Below, one piece after another: positions 10,901 to 13,107 of a stretch of 13,107 nt of DNA. Origin of the DNA: DIGJ01 sp036658435 (GTDB taxonomy: Bacteria > Bacillota > Clostridia > Lachnospirales > Lachnospiraceae); NCBI GenBank assembly GCA_036658435.1, contig JAVXEO010000061.1, forward strand, positions 1-13,107, written 5' to 3'. The notes beneath the pieces are model-generated. The model was given only the letters and a program-made list of their open reading frames with translations. It searched no databases and had not been told where the DNA came from. The position numbers were made by a program, and so were the translations under genes. Positions within the stretch are counted from its first letter, which is position 1. The number at the start of each line of letters is the position of its first letter.

Positions 10901-12484
10901 ATAGTGAATGGTATATGTATAGGTTATTATTTTTGTATAATCTGAAAAGCTTGTGTCGGTTGTTCCATTTCTAAGTTGATAAGTTGTTGCTTTCGAAGCT
11001 ACATTTTTTGACCATATACCAAGAAGTGTTGTTGTCTTCGTTGTAACCATGTCCTCTGGTATTGCAGCAGATCTATAAATAGCTGTTGTGGCTGTTCCAT
11101 CCTCCACCGGTGTGTTTCCTGTTGCTGCATATTTTCCCACTGTCGCATTTTTAATCTTAACATATTCTGAAATATAAAATTCAGGGTAATCCAACAATTC
11201 CTGTATGGTAAGCAGTTGTGGTTCAAATACCGCTTTGTCCGTAGAAATAGTCTCAATCTTGGCTCCGTCTGCATTTTCAATACAAGCGACTCCATTTTTT
11301 GTGGAAACGGTACCTGTTATTGCGATAACATTTCCTATTTTATATTTTTCAGCATTGGCTGTATAGTTTGCATCATTAATCTGGATTCCCACAATTTCTT
11401 CGTTTACTACGTCTTGGAGTACAATACTGTCTAGGATTCCTGCTTTTGCATTTGCATAAATATAAGTTACCTGTCCAACAACGGTAATTTCTCCCGTACT
11501 TTTCAAAGCCGTTGGAATGTCTATCTTTCCCGAAGTTATATTGGTAATGGGGTCCTTTGCCGTTGGTGCTATACGTGCTGGCTTAATTTCATAAGTTAAG
11601 ACGGCTACATCGCTGTCTTTATATGCGTCTCCTTTTGCCTGAGCATAAATCTCAACTTTTTCTCCTACTGCACCCTTAATAACAATTGGTGTTGTGTATT
11701 TCGTTGAAATTGCAGTTTCTGATGTTCCGTAATAAATAGTTGCATTTGCCGAGGTACTGGAAAGCACAATCTCTGTTCCGCTTTCTACTCTCGTATCCTC
11801 CACGGAAGACGTTGGTGCTGCTGCTTTTAGCTTTGCCCCCGATATTGGAGTTCCTGCAATGGTAATGCCGCCAATTGCCGATGGTCCATCCGCGGCTATT
11901 GTGCTGCCATTTAAAGAAGTTTCGCTTGCCACACGCACACGTATGTATGTTTTTTGTGTATTTTTTAACCCCTCCGGTAAGGCAAATTCCTTGTATACTG
12001 GTTGTGGTTTTGTATTATTGGCTGCTAAGGAAATATTGCTGTTTGCAATTTCTGTCCATTCTCCCTGGGCGGTTTTATAATCCAAAACAAAATCTCTGGC
12101 GCCTGAATTGCTTGCTCTCAATTTTGCAGTAAAAGTCAAATTTTCATAGCCTTCACTATCAAATGAAATCAAATAAAATCCATCTTTTACTAACCCTTTC
12201 GTTTGAAAACCGTTCGTTTTATGCACTCCATTTACAAGTGCACTGGTACCTTCCGTTCCGCCAAGGGCAATAGTTGCAGAGGTATCTATTCCTGTAGAGG
12301 GATAATCACTCCATAGTGCAGCTGCATTTGTAGCAGCAGGAGTTTCCCACTGAACTACATTCACTTCTGCCGCCACCGCTTTAGCCCTTACCGCCCCAAA
12401 TGGTACATTTCCAAATACCATCAATATAGCCATTATAAAAGCTATGGCTCTTTGTCTGCTATTTTCTTTCATTACTTTTCCCAT
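4943..12484 (-). CDS. Giant secreted wall-binding protein with CehA/McbA-type PHP metallohydrolase domain, OB folds and FIVAR repeats
   Basis: 2513 residues. Signal peptide about 1-36 (hydrophobic core AIAFIMAILMVFGNVPFGAV, cleavage near RAKA). Then in order: beta-sandwich (about 40-213), chitobiase-like Ig domain (214-298), OB module pair 1 (330-515), a YTYTIHYYF beta domain (about 520-600), OB module pair 2 (625-800), second beta-sandwich (about 815-1006), two chitobiase-like domains (1008-1175), PHP domain (1178-1440), beta domains (1440-1635), amidotransferase-like fold (1636-1860), further OB folds (1905-2095), three FIVAR-like repeats (2105-2290), acidic/lysine-rich linker (2290-2345), and wall-binding repeats (2348-2513). 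PHP metal ligands look complete: H1185/H1187, D1218/H1219, E1262, H1272, H1316, D1379/H1381. The family hydrolyses phosphoesters and some carbamates; the substrate here is unknown. The start is set by AGAGG about 7 bases before ATG 12484; M5 (12472) is a weaker alternative. No LPXTG motif; the protein ends KEGIVTKTK. Confidence 0.92.
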   Translation of the reverse strand: MGKVMKENSRQRAIAFIMAILMVFGNVPFGAVRAKAVAAEVNVVQWETPAATNAAALWSDYPSTGIDTSATIALGGTEGTSALVNGVHKTNGFQTKGLVKDGFYLISFDSEGYENLTFTAKLRASNSGARDFVLDYKTAQGEWTEIANSNISLAANNTKPQPVYKEFALPEGLKNTQKTYIRVRVASETSLNGSTIAADGPSAIGGITIAGTPISGAKLKAAAPTSSVEDTRVESGTEIVLSSTSANATIYYGTSETAISTKYTTPIVIKGAVGEKVEIYAQAKGDAYKDSDVAVLTYEIKPARIAPTAKDPITNITSGKIDIPTALKSTGEITVVGQVTYIYANAKAGILDSIVLQDVVNEEIVGIQINDANYTANAEKYKIGNVIAITGTVSTKNGVACIENADGAKIETISTDKAVFEPQLLTIQELLDYPEFYISEYVKIKNATVGKYAATGNTPVEDGTATTAIYRSAAIPEDMVTTKTTTLLGIWSKNVASKATTYQLRNGTTDTSFSDYTKIITYTYTIHYYFDNVLDDTKTVTKTEAANTKIMATSYADKTYDLDEVKTPSLEFTLSKDQDVFNVYYKSKPKEPEITVDQSGDGDPISESDIQQGVLTIKEAKAAEAGKQITLIGQLGYSYGDNGNLSRAVLQDIIENEVVGLSISSAMTKFSVGDVITLTGVTSDVNGVRQVSYTGAKLVKKATPLAPQTVTIEELKANSEKYVSEYIRIKEVTLSEYNKDILPITDVNGNTMNVWKAAAYPHDMKMGDKGEFYGVYAKQDNTLYCLRSGMMGNSWALGYLVDTECVLPIAKWEGSSLPAQVTSLKVNADSDIPGDELDDNSSLSVSTGKAPNYTNTSSTPKEYYLGYTGLVNNDYYQLETTASKYGNMSLKFQMRGSGTGPKNFEILYSTDGVNYKNSTNINYNVIQFDRTAGTTISTEYKDKSVFEVSNGYLGTVFVNFPREVNNEPKLYIRIQVTADSTTLAGKPLKNTAGVNRFVHINISGSPLIGDDICSTVSMNPKSKAVALNETVDLIPRTMGSTVYFSVNGSAYTIYTDNNKPIASVFPCTISAYAVKKNMSKSIKTTENYTQAQVGTVRFAPNGGNITTGSAVKLSCATLGAKIEYSTDKGITWAEYKGDPGIVLNQLPASIMAKATCAGYLPSEIKSVNFASRENEDYRTYFGQIHSHTNISDGSGTIDDAYEYASTKAKQIDYLVVTDHSNLFDNDTAATMINGSASTEWVTAHQAAKKYTSDKFVGLYGYEMTWSGGAPGHMNTYNTDGFLSRNDDGFKNGSLESLPNYYAELKKVPNSISQFNHPGNTFGDFYDFSYFDEAIDQQISLIEVGNGEGAVGSSGYFPSYEYYTRALDKGWHVAPTNNQDNHKGRWGDANTGRTVILADSLTESNIYDALRNMRVYATEDNNLKIKYTLNNEIMGTILSDKPENIKINVDLSDEDKEAIGKVEVIVNGGLSVASNTVSENAGKVEFNLSPDYSYYYIRVTQADGNIAVTAPVWTSSVESIGVSSISTKATLAVKGEDINVDTTLFNNEQDDFIVSSVKYTVGEGEKEREIHQVDLENNPQMQVVGAGQTPSYSFQYAHDGLGTTNINVIVKGTYQGVEKTYRGMLTLKYIAPEMTTNIVIDGTHDNDYVTGYNAGKMSNLVGIAAEKFAKVRVEETEITDSVLENCNLLIIAAPDRNVTKKFSDDFIETVKKYVERGGSVILCGAADKSDNINVQSSTELNRLLTAMGATTRLNSDQLQENNANNLNFSAFNIYSKHTKNLVQGQKYSAYNSCSVLLNEAAIAEGKAEALVYANEAVKSISNNSFGTNVPLADGTAVALAHEQVGTGSVFVAGAVFVSDYEIEAEVDYAGQLHSMNRSIFENILHEKKTRIPTSEIAQVRKSGLNEAFAVEGYVTAGTAVPGNVFFDAIYVQDDTAGITVFPIADTGIEIGQKIRLEGYVDAYQGDKEIQIFSYELLDGEKKAYEPRRITTEQAGNYEENGGLLVRISGEVTNIIKSSGIVQYIYVRDNTGKDGIVFADGYILPSDAAENEGETLVVGDKVSATGLVYEHPEGAVQQTCLRVRDRSEITKTDLITLGQKVASAAAIDVSLCSELAKENLQKAISNAQAAIDRNETNLIVMDDCRMAITKAVKMLWSTVGADYTAVNNAISSGRQINRQWYTRESLNVLDLAINAVIMGKDKSEQETVNAYAAAIYKAITMLVYKGADYSAVDAALKEAKKLDKDDFTEESWKELEKAMETVIIGKTILEQEEVNAYAAAIRFAIGKLQNIETEDEYIPEITTDDKEEDKDKEDLDKETSGKPGIVEIKTMDKVVTSIELNAISAQEKKDGFFYSEDGKKLKDAIIKTEDGKRFILNEKGEKYLSAMIESKAGTKYIVGETGAIITGSFIKTKGEIYYTTKSTGKIVTEKLIKVDGRKYYATSTGAFATGEILEIKGNLYYVTKKSGKVVENQLIKIDGKKYYAKKGGKLAASRWILVDGKKYYCNKEGIVTKTK
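4946..5440 (-). repeat. C-terminal cell-wall-binding repeat array
   Basis: Residues 2349-2513 form roughly eight units of about 20 residues, built on (I/L)xxxDG(K/R)KYYxxxxG, e.g. LIKVDGRKYYATSTG, LIKIDGKKYYAKKGG and ILVDGKKYYCNKEG. This matches choline/cell-wall-binding type repeats of clostridia, though only one unit keeps the usual tryptophan (SRWILVDG). The array replaces a sortase motif as the likely way the enzyme is kept on the surface, by non-covalent attachment. Confidence 0.75.
5615..6172 (-). repeat. Three FIVAR-like helical repeats in the giant protein
   Basis: Residues about 2105-2290. The second and third start GADYTAVNNAISS (2157) and GADYSAVDAALKE (2224) and end VNAYAAAIYKAITML and VNAYAAAIRFAIGKL, a period of about 66 residues. 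The first copy is diverged and ends ITKAVKMLWS (W2154). FIVAR repeats are common stalk or ligand-binding helices in Gram-positive surface proteins, usually near the wall-anchoring end, as here. Confidence 0.7.
6200..6772 (-). other. Additional OB-fold region downstream of the amidotransferase-like domain
   Basis: Residues about 1905-2095. Two diverged OB-like units are seen: FAVEGYVTAG with AIYVQDDTAGITVF and IGQKIRLEGYVDAY; then VRISGEVTNI with YIYVRDNTGKDGIVF and VGDKVSATGLVYEH. They follow the GxV-xxQDxxxGI-xxGDxxxxxG pattern but lack the B module (SEY.R...TLG.Y), so they are a separate OB subtype. Confidence 0.55.
6905..7579 (-). other. Class I glutamine-amidotransferase-like (ThuA/DUF4350-like) domain in the giant protein
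   Basis: Residues about 1636-1860. A Rossmann-like order is visible: VIDGTHDNDYVTG (H1643), CNLLIIAAPDR strand, a helix, then YVERGGSVILCGAAD with C1722 just after a beta strand. This is the layout of GATase-like folds used as binding or structural domains in bacterial surface and transport proteins. A genuine Gln-hydrolysing triad cannot be shown, so a non-catalytic role is more likely. Confidence 0.45.
8165..8953 (-). other. PHP (CehA/McbA-type) catalytic domain inside the giant protein
   Basis: Residues about 1178-1440. The domain opens with YFGQIHSHTNISDG (HxH at 1185/1187), followed by VVTDHSN (1215-1221), YGYEMTW (E1262), GHMNT (H1272), FNHPG (H1316), EVGNGEG (1342-1348) and NNQDNHKGRWG (D1379, H1381). 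These match the ordered metal-binding motifs of PHP phosphoesterases and none of the expected ligands is missing. The domain lies behind two chitobiase-like beta domains and ahead of beta domains, which suits a surface enzyme on a stalk. Confidence 0.88.
10085..10612 (-). repeat. OB-fold module pair 2 (A2+B2) of the giant PHP protein
   Basis: Residues about 625-800. A2 has LIGQLGYSY (Q634), VLQDIIENEVVGLSI and FSVGDVITLTGV. B2 has VSEYIRIKEVTLSEY (S724), KAAAYPHDM and ends NTLYCLRSGM. The pair repeats the A-B order of the first copy about 290 residues later. Confidence 0.6.
10940..11497 (-). repeat. OB-fold module pair 1 (A1+B1) of the giant PHP protein
   Basis: Residues about 330-515. A1 reads TVVGQVTYIY (G337), VLQDVVNEEIVGIQI, YKIGNVIAITGT. 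B1 reads YISEYVKIKNATVGKY (S439) and ends TTYQLRNGTTDTSF. Both are clearly the same modules seen in the spacer of the neighbouring nucleotidase, with QDVVN.E.VG and YQLRNG / LQLRN shared. Confidence 0.6.
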
Positions 12485-12514
12485 ATATATCCTCTTTTCT
12501 TTTTATTGATAAAA

Positions 12515-12523
12515 ATTGTACCA
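12515..12523 (-). promoter_or_regulatory. Extended -10 promoter element (alternative start for the giant gene)
   Basis: TGGTACAAT on the minus strand carries the TGn extension and a five-of-six -10 match, with no clear -35 box 17 bases upstream (AAAGAA). Transcription from it would begin near 12508, close ahead of the AGAGG ribosome binding site. Confidence 0.45.
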
Positions 12524-12531
12524 CGTTTCTA

Positions 12532-12560
12532 ATATTATTCTTTTACACAAAGGTTACCAA
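12532..12560 (-). promoter_or_regulatory. Candidate promoter of the giant PHP protein gene
   Basis: TTGGTA (12560-12555) and TAATAT (12537-12532) have a 17-base spacer and each match the consensus at four of six positions. A competing site is the extended -10 TGGTACAAT at 12523-12515, which would give a UTR of about 24 bases. The GACAA repeats lie directly upstream of this -35, which favours this one as the regulated promoter. Confidence 0.4.
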
Positions 12561-12566
12561 GCCCAC

Positions 12567-12623
12567 TTGTCCTGTTATTGTCTTCTTTGTCTATTTATCT
12601 CTATTTTTTTTATTTTTTTTGTC
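12567..12623 (-). repeat. Four GACAA direct repeats in helical phase upstream of the promoter
   Basis: On the minus strand GACAA occurs at 12623-12619, 12591-12587, 12582-12578 and 12571-12567. The steps between copies are 32, 9 and 11 bases, close to 3, 1 and 1 helical turns, so the copies would lie on roughly one DNA face. The last copy ends 6 bases before the TTGGTA box. This is the usual position for an activator or response-regulator site, but the unit is short and the DNA A-rich. Confidence 0.3.
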
Positions 12624-12629
12624 TATTAT

Positions 12630-12680
12630 TCACAATTTTACTTCGTAAAGTTGTTTTAGTTCTTCTACCACTTTCGTCAT
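12630..12680 (-). CDS. Possible 16-residue leader peptide or gene remnant with strong ribosome binding site
   Basis: ATG at 12680 to TGA at 12630-12632 encodes MTKVVEELKQLYEVKL. A near-ideal GGGAGG (12694-12689) lies 8 bases upstream, stronger than the site of the giant gene itself. No product is recognised; the peptide is amphipathic and charged. It sits between the upstream terminator and the giant gene's promoter. It could be a leader peptide, a small protein, or the surviving 5' end of a decayed gene. No convincing promoter was found just upstream of it. Confidence 0.3.
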   Translation of the reverse strand: MTKVVEELKQLYEVKL

Positions 12681-12750
12681 AATAACATCCTCCCTTGTTG
12701 CTTCTTCCTATAGATGAATATAACTTAAAAAAATTGTAGAATGTATCACT

Positions 12751-12797
12751 GAAAAAAAAGCTTAAAAACTCCTGTCTGTAGGAATTTCTAAGCTTTA
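12751..12797 (-). terminator. Strong intrinsic terminator after the Rpn-type gene
   Basis: A 17-pair stem (12757-12773 with 12780-12796, two G.U pairs on the minus-strand RNA) closes a six-base loop and is followed in the minus direction by a run of T (12759 down to 12752). It lies about 60 bases past the TAA at 12856-12858, as expected for the end of that transcript, and separates it from the giant gene. Confidence 0.85.
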
Positions 12798-12855
12798 TTA
12801 ATTTATCTTCTTATGTTTTATTCTTCTTAAATCTCATACAATAGATTGATCTTTT

Positions 12856-13107
12856 TTATGGACGTAACAATAGTTGTGCTATTTCTACGTCACTTTTCTC
12901 TGGATATTTTTCACATAATTCCATTATATTTTTAACATAACTTTCGTCCAGTTCCAGCAGTTCTGCAATCTGGGAACAGGACATGGCTTTGTTTACTTTT
13001 TTTCGAATCAAAAAAACAAGTTTTGCCTCACCTTCTGCTTTTCCCTCTTCTCTTCCCTCTGCTTTTCCTTCTGCTTTTCCTTCTTCTCTTTCGTTTTTCA
13101 TTTCCTG
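12856..13107 (-). CDS. C-terminal part of a probable Rpn-family / PD-(D/E)XK nuclease-type protein, 5' end outside window
   Basis: The frame is open through the right edge (codons QE precede the ATG at 13101), so the visible 83 residues are probably the tail of a longer protein rather than a complete 81-residue gene. The tail has the charged EGKAEGKAEGREEGKAEGE linker followed by a small helix-turn-helix-like segment (MSCSQIAELLELDESYVKNI). That arrangement is typical of Rpn recombination-promoting nuclease / putative-transposase family proteins. The nuclease domain itself is not in the window, so the family call rests on the tail alone. The ATG at 13101 lacks a clear ribosome binding site within the visible bases. 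Confidence 0.6.
   Translation of the reverse strand, partial: QEMKNEREEGKAEGKAEGREEGKAEGEAKLVFLIRKKVNKAMSCSQIAELLELDESYVKNIMELCEKYPEKSDVEIAQLLLRP
13030..13093 (-). repeat. Short tandem repeat (about 12-base units) coding the GKAE linker
   Basis: Units of about 12 bases encode GKAE GKAE GREE GKAE GEAK. On the plus strand they read as TCTGCTTTTCCT-like copies. Such runs can change copy number by slippage without shifting the frame, since the unit is a multiple of three. Confidence 0.65.

Larger units (their letters stand above)
12485..12855. other. Intergenic region upstream of the giant PHP protein gene
   Basis: About 370 bases of very AT-rich DNA. In minus-strand order it holds the Rpn-side terminator, the 16-codon ORF with its ribosome binding site, an A-rich tract (about 12600-12620), the GACAA repeats and two alternative promoter elements. 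No tRNA, structured RNA of a known class or insertion-sequence end was recognised. Confidence 0.65.

Noticed and set aside
10999..11434. Open frames on both strands opposite or overlapping the OB module region.
   Set aside because: The proteins are low-complexity shadows of the giant gene; the OB motifs appear only in the long frame.
12600..12620. Long A/T tract as a possible curved-DNA element or recombination site.
   Set aside because: It is plain low-complexity AT-rich intergenic DNA; no inverted repeats or target duplications mark an insertion.

Overview
The window looks like a chromosomal segment of a low-GC, Gram-positive anaerobe (Firmicutes/Clostridia, plausibly Lachnospiraceae-like). 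The grounds are AT-rich DNA, strong AGGAGG-type ribosome binding sites, Gram-positive signal peptides, and a C-terminal array of clostridial-type cell-wall-binding repeats. The genus cannot be fixed from the sequence. Every supported gene is on the minus strand, so transcription runs right to left: Rpn-type gene end, then the giant PHP-domain surface protein, then the double nucleotidase.

Layout, left to right. Positions 1-4727 hold the first 1575 codons of a secreted double-headed nucleotidase whose 3' end lies outside the window. It carries two complete calcineurin-like metallophosphoesterase active sites, CpdB-like and then UshA-like, separated by tandem OB-fold-like modules; this is the B. 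subtilis YfkN plan with an unusual spacer. Positions 4728-4942 hold its promoter and 5' UTR, and the hairpin terminator of the next gene. Positions 4943-12484 encode a 2513-residue secreted protein: signal peptide, beta-sandwich and chitobiase-like domains, OB-fold modules, a complete CehA/McbA-type PHP metallohydrolase domain, a glutamine-amidotransferase-like fold, more OB folds, three FIVAR-like helical repeats and a C-terminal wall-binding array. Positions 12485-12855 hold candidate promoters, an in-phase set of GACAA repeats, a 16-codon ORF with a strong ribosome binding site, and a 17-bp-stem terminator. Positions 12856-13107 are the 3' end of a probable Rpn/PD-(D/E)XK-type gene.

How the parts may work together (inference). 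Both large proteins are exported, both carry phosphoester-hydrolase-type metal sites, and both contain the same pair of alternating OB-like modules (A: GQV..LQD..GD; B: SEY.R...TLG.Y). OB folds of this YhcR-like kind occur in Gram-positive extracellular nucleases and nucleotidases. The simplest reading is a surface system for extracellular nucleotides, cyclic nucleotides or nucleic-acid fragments, with the PHP protein held on the wall and the nucleotidase removing phosphate. Each large gene appears to have its own promoter, with a terminator between them, so they are neighbours rather than a strict operon. The PHP substrate is unknown.
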